Assembly (NCBI GenBank): GCA_048499805.1
Contig: JASNZF010000004.1
Coordinates: 186,001 to 250,000 of the forward strand
Length of the DNA: 64,000 nt
Direction of reading: 5' to 3'
DNA from: JAWXBA01 sp048499805
Lineage (GTDB): Bacteria > Gemmatimonadota > Gemmatimonadetes > Gemmatimonadales > GWC2-71-9
Positions 1-8,245 of this stretch are shown in pieces. Numbering within the stretch: the first letter of the stretch is position 1; each line of letters opens with the position of its first letter. The position numbers were made by a program, and so were the translations under genes. The notes below the pieces were generated by a model that had not been told where the DNA came from, ran no database searches, and was given only the letters and a program-made list of their open reading frames with translations.

Positions 1-1948
1 GGTGCGCGCCGGCGCCGACGAGGAAGTGCACGGCGTCACTGACCTCCATACGGGCCTGCCGCTCAAGTGGCAGGTGCTGGCCGGTGCCGAGGCCCGCCGG
101 CGCGCCCACCCGACCGCCTCGCCCAACGGGCGCTACATCGAGGTGGAGCTGGCGCGCGCGGTCCCCTCGACCGGTGGCGCACGGGTCCGGATCGACAAGA
201 CCTATGTCGACACCGCCAGCTACAAGGTCGAACCCGGTGGGATCGTCTTCACGCGTTCCCTCGGCATTGCGCGCAACAGCGTGGTGCTTCCGACCGGGTA
301 TGAACTGGTGGCCGTGAACGTCCCGTCACAGGTGAATGTCGAGGCGGACGGCCGGCTCCGGGTGAGCTTCATGAACGTCGAGCGGCAGTCCTTGACGTAC
401 ACGGTCCGGGCGCGACCGTTGCCCGTCGGGGCGGCCGCATCGCTCGCCGCATCGGCGGCGACTCCGCGGGCCCGGGTCACCCCGCCCGCTGGTGCCGGTC
501 CCGCGGGAGGCTTCGACGGCTCCTACCTGCGCAGCGACCGGAGCTTCGGTGAACGGGCGTTCGAGAATCGCGACATCACCTACTTCCTGGGGCAGCCGGA
601 ATCGAACGCCTTCCGGCTCTACCACGACTACACGGAAAGCCGAGTGGGGGTGGACCGGTACCTGAATGTGGTGCGGGAGGGGAGCGTGGTGCGTGATCCC
701 TGGGCGTTCAACATGGACACCGGGGAAGAACTGCCCTTGGCGACGCTCCGCGGCCAGCCTGCCGTGGACCGGGGGGCCCTGAGTGCCGCGCAGGCGGCGG
801 CCGGCAGCGAGGTGGTGCTGATCAGCTTCCCGGCCATCACCACCGGCACCAGCACCCGGCTCCGGATCCACGAGACCTACGTGGATCCGAACCGCTACGC
901 ACGGGTGGGCGACGAGCTGGTGTGGGACCGCAACTTCGGGCGGGCGATGAACCGGGTGGTGCTGCCCCACGGGTGGTACCTCACCCACTCGGACATCCCC
1001 GCGTCGATCACCACCGAGGACGACGGTCGCCTGGCACTGACCTTCTGGAACCCGCGGCCCGACGGGATCCAGGTCTTCCTGCGGGCCCGCGAGCGCCGGC
1101 CACCGGTGGCGCTCTCGCTGACGGGGGAGCGGCTCCACGCCCGCCCCGCTCCTGATCCCGCACTGTCGGAGCGGCTGGACGCGGCACTGGCAGCGGAACC
1201 GAACAATGTCGACCGGATCATCGCTGTCGCGCGCGAAAAGCGGAATGCAATGGCCTACGACGAGGAATCCGCCCTCTACACCCGCGCCCTGGCGCTGGCC
1301 CCGAACGACTGGCGCCTGTATCGGTTCCGCGGGCATCGCCTCATTTCGCTGCGCCAGTTTGATGCCGCCCTGCGCGACCTGAACCGGGCTCGGCAGCTGG
1401 CGCCGTTCGACTTCGATGTCGCCTACCACCGCGGCTTTGCGCTCTACCTCCTCGGCCGGTTCAGCGAGGCGGCCGACGAGTACCTCCGCTGCATCCGGAT
1501 GGCCAGCGACCGGCGGGCGCTGAACCGGTTCGAGGCCGACCGGGCGGCGGGACAGCGCCCCTGTGCGGAGATTGCGACCCGCGACGACAGCCGGGTGGCG
1601 ATCACCGACTGGGCGTACCGCGCGCTCCGGCGAGCGGGACGGGACCGCGAGGCCGCCACGCTGCTCTCGTCGATCAGGCCGGGCATCGATGTGTCGGTGA
1701 ACAGCGCCTACTACCAGGCGCTGCTGGCGTACCGGGGCGAGTATCCCGCGGCGGAGCTGCTCAACCCGCTCCCCACGGGTGGGCGGTTCGAGACGCGGGC
1801 GTACGGAGTGGCGGTGAAGGAACTGCTGGATGGCGACCGGGAACGGGCGCTGTTCCTGCTCCGGCGGGTAGCGGAGGATTCGTACTGGCCGGGTTTCGGG
1901 CGGATCGCGGCGGAGGCGGACCTGGCGCGCATGGCGGCGGGGCGGTAG
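1..1948 (+). CDS. TPR protein with two copies of a beta-rich domain (5' truncated)
   Basis: The reading frame is open from the window edge to the stop at 1946-1948, so the true start lies outside; the GTG at position 2 need not be a start. Counting from there, two related segments are visible at about residues 16-138 and 236-366. Both contain a TG..LPL motif, an R[VL]RI..TYVD motif, a VVLP.G strand and a DGRL..[ST]F strand. A tetratricopeptide region follows at about 385-640, with repeats such as ALALAPNDWRLYRFRG and RARQLAPFDFDVAYHRG. The duplicated domains and the TPR tail are seen directly. An exported or cell-surface role is only inferred from the neighbourhood, because any signal peptide would be outside the window. 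I do not recognise a named family for the beta domain. Confidence 0.8.
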   Translation, partial: VRAGADEEVHGVTDLHTGLPLKWQVLAGAEARRRAHPTASPNGRYIEVELARAVPSTGGARVRIDKTYVDTASYKVEPGGIVFTRSLGIARNSVVLPTGYELVAVNVPSQVNVEADGRLRVSFMNVERQSLTYTVRARPLPVGAAASLAASAATPRARVTPPAGAGPAGGFDGSYLRSDRSFGERAFENRDITYFLGQPESNAFRLYHDYTESRVGVDRYLNVVREGSVVRDPWAFNMDTGEELPLATLRGQPAVDRGALSAAQAAAGSEVVLISFPAITTGTSTRLRIHETYVDPNRYARVGDELVWDRNFGRAMNRVVLPHGWYLTHSDIPASITTEDDGRLALTFWNPRPDGIQVFLRARERRPPVALSLTGERLHARPAPDPALSERLDAALAAEPNNVDRIIAVAREKRNAMAYDEESALYTRALALAPNDWRLYRFRGHRLISLRQFDAALRDLNRARQLAPFDFDVAYHRGFALYLLGRFSEAADEYLRCIRMASDRRALNRFEADRAAGQRPCAEIATRDDSRVAITDWAYRALRRAGRDREAATLLSSIRPGIDVSVNSAYYQALLAYRGEYPAAELLNPLPTGGRFETRAYGVAVKELLDGDRERALFLLRRVAEDSYWPGFGRIAAEADLARMAAGR

Positions 1949-1955
1949 GGGGGGT

Positions 1956-2333
1956 CCGCCGATTCCGCCGATTGACACAGATTGATTCCGACTTCTGCGG
2001 GCCTCGGCTTCAAGAGAGGAAGCCACGGATTGCACGGATGACGCGGATTGGTCGGGGCCCACGGACCCATGTGGGCCAGGGGTGGCTCCTGGTGTTTTGG
2101 GGTGAATAGCACGCAGGGGATGGATTGACTCAGGAGGCAACCAAGGGGACGGAACCGTACAGGAAGTGAAGTTCACCACAAACCTCGGGGAGTCCTGCTG
2201 GGCAGAGGTCTGCGCCAGGGGATCGACCAATCCGTGTCATCCGTGCAATCCGTGGCTTCTCACTCCATCCAGTCGAGCCGACCTCAGCAGCACTCGGAGT
2301 CAATCTGCGTGAATCTGCGTAATCTGCAGATCA
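1956..2333. repeat. Nested inverted-repeat intergenic element, copy 1
   Basis: This element fills the whole gap between two genes. The inner arms are 31 bp each at 2019-2049 and 2229-2259; they contain GAAGCCACGGATTGCACGGA and its reverse complement and differ by about one base. Degenerate outer arms lie at 1956-1991 and 2294-2333 and are built from CAGATT/CGCAGATT-like units. The middle (about 2050-2228) is closely similar to the copy at 3590-3952. The stop codon of the minus-strand asparaginase gene lies inside the right outer arm. No transposase is encoded. The structure resembles a MITE or other non-autonomous palindromic repeat. Confidence 0.85.
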
Positions 2334-3539
2334 ATCCCGTGGTGTCCCCTCCAACAACCCGGTGAGCCGCTCAAGCCGGGCACCGTTGGCATCGCAGACC
2401 GCAAACTGCTGCTCGCCGCTGCCGTACATCGCCACGCCGGCGTAGTCGCCCGCCTTGTTGACCGCGAAGAACCGGATGTCGAAGTTGGGCAGGCCGCGGC
2501 TGTTGAGGAGCCGGGGCTCGACGGTGTTGGCGCGGATCCGGCGCAACGCCTCCATGCCGGCATCCTTGGGGCTCATCCCTCGGCGCATTCCCTCGACAAT
2601 CAGGTAGCTGCTCAGGTTGTAGAGGTTGGCCTCGCCACGGCCGGTGGAGCCGGCGGCGCCGACGGCGTTGTCGAGGTACATCCCGGCGCCGAGGATGGGG
2701 GAGTCGCCGATCCGGCCGGGAATCTTCCACGCCAGCCCGCTGGTGGTGGTGACGCCGGCGATGTCACCGCTCGGGGTGACGGCACTGCAATTGATCGTCC
2801 CCCAGAATGAGTGGGCGGGGATCAGGCCGTCGTCCACCATCGAAAGCCCAGCCGCCAGGAAGGCGTCGGCACGATCGCGCATCGCGTTCCGAAGCTCCTC
2901 GGGGGGACGGCGCGGCGGGATGGCGTCGGGGTCGGTCTCTTCCCGGCGCCCGCCGGCGGCCCGGAGCCGTTCCTGCGGGTCCAGCCAGTGGGTCGGGTCC
3001 ACCCGACGTCGCCACTCGAGCCAGAGCTCGCGCGAGCGGGGCGTGTTGAGATCGTCCTCGATCGGGAAGCCCAGGTCCCGGGCAAACTTGCGGGCGCCCT
3101 CGCCGGCGAGCAGGTGATGGTCGGTCCGCTCCGCCACCGCCTTGGCCACCAGCGACGGGGTGCGGACCCCGGTGATCCCGGCCACCGCGCCCGCCCAGCG
3201 CCGGGGACCGTGCATCACGGAGGCGTCCAGCTCCACCACGCCATCGGCATTCGGGAGGCCACCGTAGCCGATCCCCGTTTCCTCGGGATCGAGCTCGGGA
3301 ATGTTGACCCCTGCCACCAGGGCGTCGAGCGGATCCTCGCCGCTGGTGATCCCGCGGAAGGCGCGCTCGACGGCGTTCTCGGGGCCACCGTTCCGGAACT
3401 GGAAGCCGCTCAGGTCGGAAATGACGATCGGCCGCCCCAGGCGGCGGATGGCCGGTGCGGCGTTGGCGGGCCGTGCGGCGGCGAGCCCGACGGTGGCGGC
3501 GGCAGTGGTCTTCAGGAACTCACGGCGGTTGGCAGACAT
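2331..3539 (-). CDS. N4-(beta-N-acetylglucosaminyl)-L-asparaginase (glycosylasparaginase), Tat-exported
   Basis: The 402-residue protein is an N-terminal-nucleophile hydrolase of the glycosylasparaginase family, which cleaves the Asn-GlcNAc bond left after glycoprotein breakdown. The family matures by self-cleavage before a Thr. Here that residue is most likely Thr248 in WGTINCSAV. It is followed by the family hallmarks TTSG (about 265-268) and GRIGDSPILGAGMYLDN (about 275-291). The N-terminus NRREFLKTTAAATVGLAA is a typical Tat signal, giving a periplasmic enzyme. The region around 180-225 is Pro/Arg rich and probably forms the linker before the cleavage site. The C-terminus (GTPRD) runs into the flanking repeat element, and a second copy of that element lies just upstream of the start. 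It could instead act on isoaspartyl peptides, but the motif order favours glycosylasparaginase. Confidence 0.88.
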   Translation of the reverse strand: MSANRREFLKTTAAATVGLAAARPANAAPAIRRLGRPIVISDLSGFQFRNGGPENAVERAFRGITSGEDPLDALVAGVNIPELDPEETGIGYGGLPNADGVVELDASVMHGPRRWAGAVAGITGVRTPSLVAKAVAERTDHHLLAGEGARKFARDLGFPIEDDLNTPRSRELWLEWRRRVDPTHWLDPQERLRAAGGRREETDPDAIPPRRPPEELRNAMRDRADAFLAAGLSMVDDGLIPAHSFWGTINCSAVTPSGDIAGVTTTSGLAWKIPGRIGDSPILGAGMYLDNAVGAAGSTGRGEANLYNLSSYLIVEGMRRGMSPKDAGMEALRRIRANTVEPRLLNSRGLPNFDIRFFAVNKAGDYAGVAMYGSGEQQFAVCDANGARLERLTGLLEGTPRD

Positions 3540-3589
3540 CGGGGCTCCGGGTGGGTGGCCAGCTCTAAGCTAGTGCCAGGTGGGAGGAT

Positions 3590-3952
3590 CCGCAGATTAC
3601 GCAGATGGACGCAGATTGATTCCGATCTCTGCGGGCCTTGGCTTGAAAAAAGGGAAGCCACGGATTGCACGGATGATACGGATTGTTCGGGGTCCGTGGA
3701 CAGATGTGGATCGGGCGTGGCTCCTCGTGTTTTGGGGTGAACAGGATGTGGGGATGGATTGACTCAGGAGGCAACCGGGGAACGGAACCGGACGGGAACT
3801 GAAGTTCACCAAAAACCTCCAGGAGGCCTGCCGGGCAAAGGGGTGCGCCCGGGGATCGACTAATCCGTGTCATCCGTGCAATCCGTGGCTTCTCACTCCA
3901 TCCAGTCGAGCCGACCCCAGCAGCACTCGGAGTCAATCTGCGTGATCTGCGG
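3590..3952. repeat. Nested inverted-repeat intergenic element, copy 2
   Basis: Second copy of the element at 1956-2333, in the same orientation. The inner arms of 31 bp at 3654-3684 and 3862-3892 are perfect reverse complements apart from one base. The outer arms are 3590-3625 and 3927-3952, sharing CGCAGATTGAYTCCGA. The central part shares long stretches with copy 1, for example GATGGATTGACTCAGGAGGC. It lies upstream of the asparaginase gene, so the two copies bracket that gene. Short frames within it read as Ile/Thr/Asp- or Pro/Cys/Asn-rich repeats and are not genes. The remainder of the gap (3540-3589, 3953-4025) shows nothing recognisable. Confidence 0.85.
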
Positions 3953-4025
3953 ATTGTCGTTTCCGTCGGGGGGTCCCTTGGCGTGACCAGAATTGCGGCG
4001 CCGCCCTTGGGACGGTAACCTCCAG

Positions 4026-4949
4026 CTATTCCGGAACCCGCACCAACGCCCGGTACCCCGGGAACCCAGCCAGCAGCCGCTGGCCCCGGGCCGCATCCAG
4101 GACGACCAGCGCGGTGGCGAGGGCGTCGGCGGTGGCGGGATCAGGGCCGATGACGGTGGCCACCCGCACCGTCGGCAGGCCCAGGCCGGAGCGGGGGTCG
4201 ATGATGTGGGCGTAGCGGACGCCGGCGATCTCGAGGTACTGCTCGGTGGTGCCGGAGGTGGCCACGGCGACATTGGCCAGCGGTCCTGGCTCCATACCGA
4301 CGACCGCCACGTCCCAGCCGGGGCGCCCCGACGGGGGGTCGCCCAGGACCATGTCACCACCGGCCTCGATGAGCGCGCTGGAGAGCCCACGCGACCGGAG
4401 CTCCGCCATCGCCTGGCCCAGGATGTACCCCTTGGCGATGCCGCCCAGGTCGAGAGCCATGCCCGCCCGGTCGAGCCACACCGCCGAGCGCAACCCGTTG
4501 AGGTGGACGCCACGCCAGTCGACCAGCGCGCGGGCCGCGGCGAGGGTGACACTATCTGGGAGCACGCCCGACTGCCGGGCCTGCCGCCAGAGGCGAGTCA
4601 GTGGTCCGGCGGTTGGGTCGAAGGCCCCATCGGTCAGGGCGGCCACCAGCAGGGCGGTGCGAAGCACGTCCATCAATTGGGCGGAGACGGTGACCCATTC
4701 TCCCGGGCGCGTCTCCAGGCGGCGGAGTTCGCTCGCTGGGCGGTAGTCGCTGAAGATGTCTTCAAGCTGGGCGATGCGATCGAAGGCGGTCCGCGCGGCC
4801 TGGCGGGCGGGAACGGTGTCGGGCGCGTACACCACGACCCGCACCGCGACGCCCATGTGGATCTCGGTGAATTCGTGCCGGTCCTGCGCCGCGAGGGGCA
4901 GCGGGGCCAGGAACAGGACTAATGCAGTCAGCAGGCGTATCATTATCAT
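4026..4949 (-). CDS. apbE: FAD:protein FMN transferase (ApbE family)
   Basis: The 307-residue protein has a Sec signal peptide (IRLLTALVLFLAPLPLAAQ) and the full ApbE fold. The motifs are E-x2-FS-x-Y...SE...RL (about 63-78), GAFDPTAGPL (108-117), LDLGGIAKGY (167-176), GGDM (197-200), ATSGT (234-238), HIIDPRSG (248-255) and DALATAL (275-281). ApbE enzymes use FAD and Mg2+ to attach FMN covalently to Thr or Ser of exported flavoproteins such as NqrB, NqrC and RnfG. No obvious acceptor protein is encoded in the window. ATG codons at 4949 and 4943 are both possible starts. The gene is divergent from the FGE-fold gene, whose start is only a few bases away, so their promoters must overlap the opposite coding sequence or lie in it. 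Confidence 0.93.
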   Translation of the reverse strand: MIMIRLLTALVLFLAPLPLAAQDRHEFTEIHMGVAVRVVVYAPDTVPARQAARTAFDRIAQLEDIFSDYRPASELRRLETRPGEWVTVSAQLMDVLRTALLVAALTDGAFDPTAGPLTRLWRQARQSGVLPDSVTLAAARALVDWRGVHLNGLRSAVWLDRAGMALDLGGIAKGYILGQAMAELRSRGLSSALIEAGGDMVLGDPPSGRPGWDVAVVGMEPGPLANVAVATSGTTEQYLEIAGVRYAHIIDPRSGLGLPTVRVATVIGPDPATADALATALVVLDAARGQRLLAGFPGYRALVRVPE

Positions 4950-4951
4950 CT

Positions 4952-5731
4952 ATGCATTCAAGGTACATGCGTTGTCTGTCCCTCGGCTCGCTGGCACTCG
5001 GCCTCCTGGCCGCTCCAGTGGTGGGACAGGGGCAGCCACCACTGCTCCGCGACTCGGTGCCCGGCGCGCTGTTCGCGTTTGAGCTCGTGCAGGTTTCAGG
5101 CGGCTCGGTGGTGGTCCCGGGGCGCAGTGGTCCCGAGACGGTTGCGGTGGCGCCGTTCTGGATCGGCCGGACCGAGGTGACGTGGGAGCTCTACGACCTG
5201 TTTCGCCTCGACGAGAACGTGGAACGCGACCGCGGCGGTCGGGACGCCATTGGTCGGCCTTCGCGGCCCTACGGGGCCCCGGACTACGGGTTCGGTCACC
5301 AGGGCTATCCGGTGATCAGCGTGGCGCGCGACGGCGCCGAGGCATTTGCAGTGTGGCTTTCGGAGCGCACCGGGCACCGCTACCGGCTGCCGACCGAGGC
5401 GGAGTGGGTGCGGGCCGCCGAGCTGGCGGGCGCCGGCTCGGGGTGGCATGCCGGGAACTCCGGCGCCAAGTCCCACGCCGTGGCCAGCCGCGAGCCGGAT
5501 GCGCTGGGCCTGCACGACCTGTACGGCAATGCGGCCGAGTGGGTGGTCAGTGCCGACGGCCGGCGAGTGACGCGCGGCGGATCCTGGCGCGACCAGCCGG
5601 ACCAGGTGGGGCCCCAGGCCAGGGCGGTGCAGGACGACAGTTGGAACGAGCGTGACCCGCAGTTTCCCAAGAGTCGCTGGTGGCTCTCTGATGGACCCTT
5701 TGTCGGCTTCCGGCTGGTGCGGGAGCCGTAA
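4952..5731 (+). CDS. Secreted FGE-sulfatase-fold (SUMF1-like) protein without visible catalytic cysteines
   Basis: About 259 residues with a signal peptide (MRCLSLGSLALGLLAAPVVGQG). The body is the formylglycine-generating-enzyme fold: IGRTEVTWELYDLF near the N-terminus, YPVISVARDGAEAFAVWLSE, the hallmark YRLPTEAEWVRAAE, LGLHDLYGNAAEWV, TRGGSW and a final FVGFRLVRE. In true FGEs a pair of active-site cysteines lies in the C-terminal part; I see no Cys in that region. It is therefore more likely a binding or structural member of the family than a sulfatase activator. No sulfatase is encoded nearby. ATGs at 4952 and 4967 are in frame and both precede the signal peptide; an upstream ATG at 4922 would overlap apbE. 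Only 22 bases separate it from the Gfo/Idh/MocA gene, so it probably leads that transcript. Confidence 0.82.
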   Translation: MHSRYMRCLSLGSLALGLLAAPVVGQGQPPLLRDSVPGALFAFELVQVSGGSVVVPGRSGPETVAVAPFWIGRTEVTWELYDLFRLDENVERDRGGRDAIGRPSRPYGAPDYGFGHQGYPVISVARDGAEAFAVWLSERTGHRYRLPTEAEWVRAAELAGAGSGWHAGNSGAKSHAVASREPDALGLHDLYGNAAEWVVSADGRRVTRGGSWRDQPDQVGPQARAVQDDSWNERDPQFPKSRWWLSDGPFVGFRLVREP

Positions 5732-5753
5732 CCCGAGCACAACGAGGCACGCC

Positions 5754-7052
5754 ATGACGGACTCCCCCTTCTCGCGTCGCAGCTTCGTCCAGACCACCGC
5801 CGCAGTGGCCGCTGCCGGCCTGGCGATGCCGCGGAACCTCCGGGCAACGACCACCAACATGGACACGATTCGGGTGGGTGTCATCGGATGCGGTGGCCGT
5901 GGTACTGGTGCCGTCACCGACTGCCTTCGCCCGGGCAACAACGTCGAGCTGGTGGCGATGGGCGACCTCTTCCCCGACCGGCTGGCCAGCTCCCGCGCCA
6001 ACCTGGCCAGGCGCGCCAGCGAGAATCCCGCGTTCGCCGCGATGTACAAGGTGACCGATGAGATGGCGTTCTCCGGATTCGATGCCTACCAGAAGGTGCT
6101 GGCCACCGACATCGACCTGGTGATCCTGGCCACGCCGCCGGGATTCCGGCCGGCGCACCTGGCCGCCGCGGTGGCCGCCGGGAAGCACATCTTCACGGAG
6201 AAGCCGGTGGCGGTCGATCCGATGGGGGTCCGCTCGGTGATCGCCTCGGCGGACCTGGCCCGGTCCAAGGGCCTGGGCCTGGTGGCGGGCACCCAGCGGC
6301 GTCACGATCCGGCCTACCTGGCCACGATCCAGCGGATCCACGATGGCCAGATCGGGACCCTGGTGAGCGGCCAGGTCTACTGGAACCAGGGTGGCCTGTG
6401 GAATGCCGCCCGGCAGCCCGGGTGGAGCGACGCCGAGTGGCAGATTCGGAACTGGCTCTACTTCAGCTGGCTCTCGGGGGACCACATCGTCGAGCAGCAC
6501 ATCCACAATCTGGACGTGGCCAACTGGGTTATGGGTGGCCATCCGGTACGGGCCGTGGGGGTGGGTGGCCGGCAGTGGCGCACTGGCGGCGAGTACGGGC
6601 ACATCTTCGACCACTTCGCGGTGGACTTCGAGTACGCCAACGGCGCCCGGGTCATGAGCATGTGCCGCCAGATCGACGGGAACACCAACCACGTGGGGGA
6701 GCGGTTCGCCGGGACCCGCGGCACGACGGATGCCCGGTTGACCATCGCCGGCGCCAACCCGTTCAAGTACGAGGGCCCCACCCCGAACCCCTATGTGCAG
6801 GAGCATGCCGACCTGCTTGCCAGCATTCGCGCCGGCACCCCGCTCAACGAGGGGCGCCAGGTGGCGGAGAGCACCCTCACCGCGATCATGGGGCGCGAGG
6901 CGGCGTACACCGGCCAGGCACTCACGTGGGATGAACTGATGAACTGCGACCAGAACCTGACCCCGCCCAGGGTGACCTTCGGGTCGATGCCGGTGCCGCC
7001 GGTCCCGATGCCCGGCAAGACGAAGCTGGTGCGCACCTGGTCGGAGGGGTGA
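5754..7052 (+). CDS. Gfo/Idh/MocA-family oxidoreductase, Tat-exported (first of two)
   Basis: 432 residues. The Tat signal SRRSFVQTTAAVAAAGLAM is followed by a Rossmann NAD(P)-binding domain with VGVIGCGGRGTG (GxGxxG at about 45-50), DLVILATPP and the EKP motif (about 149-151) that carries the catalytic Lys in this family. The C-terminal alpha/beta domain contains DHIVEQHIHNLDVANWV, a His-rich stretch typical of the exported branch. Family members oxidise sugars or inositols; Tat export suggests the protein folds with its NAD(P) cofactor before crossing the membrane. The start at 5754 was chosen because the Tat motif follows directly; the frame is open upstream into the preceding gene. Neighbouring TIM-barrel, second Gfo/Idh/MocA and DUF1080 genes suggest a 3-keto-glycoside pathway. 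Confidence 0.9.
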   Translation: MTDSPFSRRSFVQTTAAVAAAGLAMPRNLRATTTNMDTIRVGVIGCGGRGTGAVTDCLRPGNNVELVAMGDLFPDRLASSRANLARRASENPAFAAMYKVTDEMAFSGFDAYQKVLATDIDLVILATPPGFRPAHLAAAVAAGKHIFTEKPVAVDPMGVRSVIASADLARSKGLGLVAGTQRRHDPAYLATIQRIHDGQIGTLVSGQVYWNQGGLWNAARQPGWSDAEWQIRNWLYFSWLSGDHIVEQHIHNLDVANWVMGGHPVRAVGVGGRQWRTGGEYGHIFDHFAVDFEYANGARVMSMCRQIDGNTNHVGERFAGTRGTTDARLTIAGANPFKYEGPTPNPYVQEHADLLASIRAGTPLNEGRQVAESTLTAIMGREAAYTGQALTWDELMNCDQNLTPPRVTFGSMPVPPVPMPGKTKLVRTWSEG

Positions 7053-7092
7053 GGGACAGGGACTGGGGGCTGGGGAACCGGGAATGGGAACT
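7053..7092. repeat. Degenerate G-rich heptamer-like repeat
   Basis: The spacer after the first Gfo/Idh/MocA gene reads as roughly 7-bp units such as GGGACTG, GGGGCTG, GGGAACC, GGGAATG and GGGAACT. It is a weaker member of the heptamer arrays seen elsewhere in the window (for example 24971-25051). Confidence 0.4.
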
Positions 7093-7116
7093 GAGGGCCA
7101 CTCGAGGGGGATGACA

Positions 7117-8055
7117 ATGGACCGACGCGACTTTGTGGCCGCCGCCGCCGCGGTCGGCGCGGGGATGGTGGGGACCCAGGCGAACGCAAGCGTGCCCAAG
7201 TCCACGGCCCCGCTGCCCCACGGCCCCGCGGCCCCCCCGTCCTTCAAGCTGGCCTACGCCCCGCATTTCGGGATGTTCCGGCAGCATGGCGGCGAGGACC
7301 TGGTGGCGCAGCTGGAGTTCATGGCCGCCGAGGGGTTCACGGCGCTCGAGGACAACGACATGCGGACCCGGCCGGTGGCCGACCAGGAGCGGATTGCGCG
7401 GGCCATGGAGCGGCTCAGAATGCGGATGGGGGTCTTCGTGGCCCACGCCATCGCCTGGAACGACGCCAACCTGACCGGTGGCGACCAGGCCAAGCGCGAG
7501 GCGTTCCTGGCCGACATTCGCAGCTCGGTCGAGGTGGCCAAGCGGGTCAACGCGAAGTGGATGACGGTGGTGCCGGGACTGACCGACCGGCGGCTGGACC
7601 TTCACTACCAGACCGCCCACCTGGTGGAGTCGCTCAAGCAGGCATCGGCGATCCTGGAGCCGCACGGCCTGGTGATGGTACTCGAGCCGCTCAACAACCT
7701 GCGCGACCACCCGGGGCTCTTCCTCAAGGAGATCCCCCAGGCCTACGCGATCTGCAAGGCGGTGGACAGCCCCGCCTGCAAGATCCTCGACGACCTGTAC
7801 CACCAGCAGATCACCGAGGGGAACCTGATCCCCAACATCAACCTGGCGTGGGACGAGATCGCCTACTTCCAGGTGGGCGACAACCCCGGCCGCCGGGAGC
7901 CGGGCACCGGCGAGATCAACTACCAGAACGTCTTCAAGCACATCCACAGCAAGGGGTACACCGGCATCGTCGGGATGGAGCACGGCAACTCGAAGCCGGG
8001 CCGCGAGGGCGAGCGGGCGGTGATTGATGCGTATGTGGCGGCGGATGGATGGTAG
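7117..8055 (+). CDS. Hydroxypyruvate isomerase-like TIM-barrel protein, Tat-exported
   Basis: About 312 residues. The N-terminus MDRRDFVAAAAAVGAGMVG is a Tat signal. The body is the sugar-phosphate isomerase/epimerase (AP-endonuclease 2-like) TIM barrel, closest to the hydroxypyruvate isomerase branch. Visible motifs are VMVLEPLNN (metal-binding Glu), KILDDLYHQQITEGN, YFQVGDNPGRREPGTGEIN and GYTGIVGMEHG. These supply the Glu, Asp, His and Glu metal ligands of the family. The ATG at 7117 was chosen because GAGGGGG (7104-7110) lies six bases upstream; an ATG at 7111 would abut the ribosome-binding site. The real substrate may be a 3-keto sugar or its product rather than hydroxypyruvate, given that both flanking genes are Gfo/Idh/MocA oxidoreductases. 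Confidence 0.88.
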   Translation: MDRRDFVAAAAAVGAGMVGTQANASVPKSTAPLPHGPAAPPSFKLAYAPHFGMFRQHGGEDLVAQLEFMAAEGFTALEDNDMRTRPVADQERIARAMERLRMRMGVFVAHAIAWNDANLTGGDQAKREAFLADIRSSVEVAKRVNAKWMTVVPGLTDRRLDLHYQTAHLVESLKQASAILEPHGLVMVLEPLNNLRDHPGLFLKEIPQAYAICKAVDSPACKILDDLYHQQITEGNLIPNINLAWDEIAYFQVGDNPGRREPGTGEINYQNVFKHIHSKGYTGIVGMEHGNSKPGREGERAVIDAYVAADGW

Positions 8056-8131
8056 GAAGTGAGAAGCAAGAAGCGAGAAGTAGGAGGTGAGAGGTAAGAG
8101 GTAAGAGGTGAGAGGTAAGAGGTAAGAGGAA
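8055..8131. repeat. Heptamer tandem array (GAGGTAA / GAAGCGA type)
   Basis: Directly after the stop codon the sequence runs as 7-bp units: GAAGTGA, GAAGCAA, GAAGCGA, GAAGTAG, then GAGGTGA, GAGGTAA, GAGGTAA, GAGGTGA, GAGGTAA, GAGGTAA. The pattern G-[AG]-[AG]-G-N-N-A recurs in other spacers of this window. Confidence 0.85.
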
Positions 8132-8182
8132 GACGATGGGCAGGGGGGGGCTGGGACATCTGGTGTCCCGTCCGAGGACGAT

Positions 8183-8230
8183 CCCTGCCCCCAGTCCCTA
8201 GCCCCCAGTCCCCAGTCCCCAGTCCCTAAC
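8183..8230. repeat. Heptamer tandem array (CAGTCCC type, inverted GGGACTG)
   Basis: Units CAGTCCC, TAGCCCC, CAGTCCC, CAGTCCC, CAGTCCC and TAAC follow one another at a 7-bp period just upstream of the second Gfo/Idh/MocA gene. The reverse complement is the same GGGACTR unit that forms the array at 24971-25051. Confidence 0.8.
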
Positions 8231-8245
8231 GACGAGATATCAACC

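Noticed and set aside
326..2230. Long minus-strand frame opposite the TPR gene
   Set aside because: Low-complexity Pro/Arg/Gly/Val composition and no recognisable motif; the plus-strand frame has TPR repeats.
3565..3936. Short frames inside the nested repeat elements
   Set aside because: They translate the repeat units (runs of Ile/Thr/Asp or Pro/Cys/Asn) and occur in both copies with different ends, so they are artefacts of the repeats.
1956..3952. Composite transposon carrying the asparaginase gene
   Set aside because: The two flanking elements encode no transposase and no target-site duplication could be identified; bracketing alone is not enough.
4952..5731. Active formylglycine-generating enzyme
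   Set aside because: No cysteine is visible in the C-terminal active-site region and no sulfatase gene is nearby.
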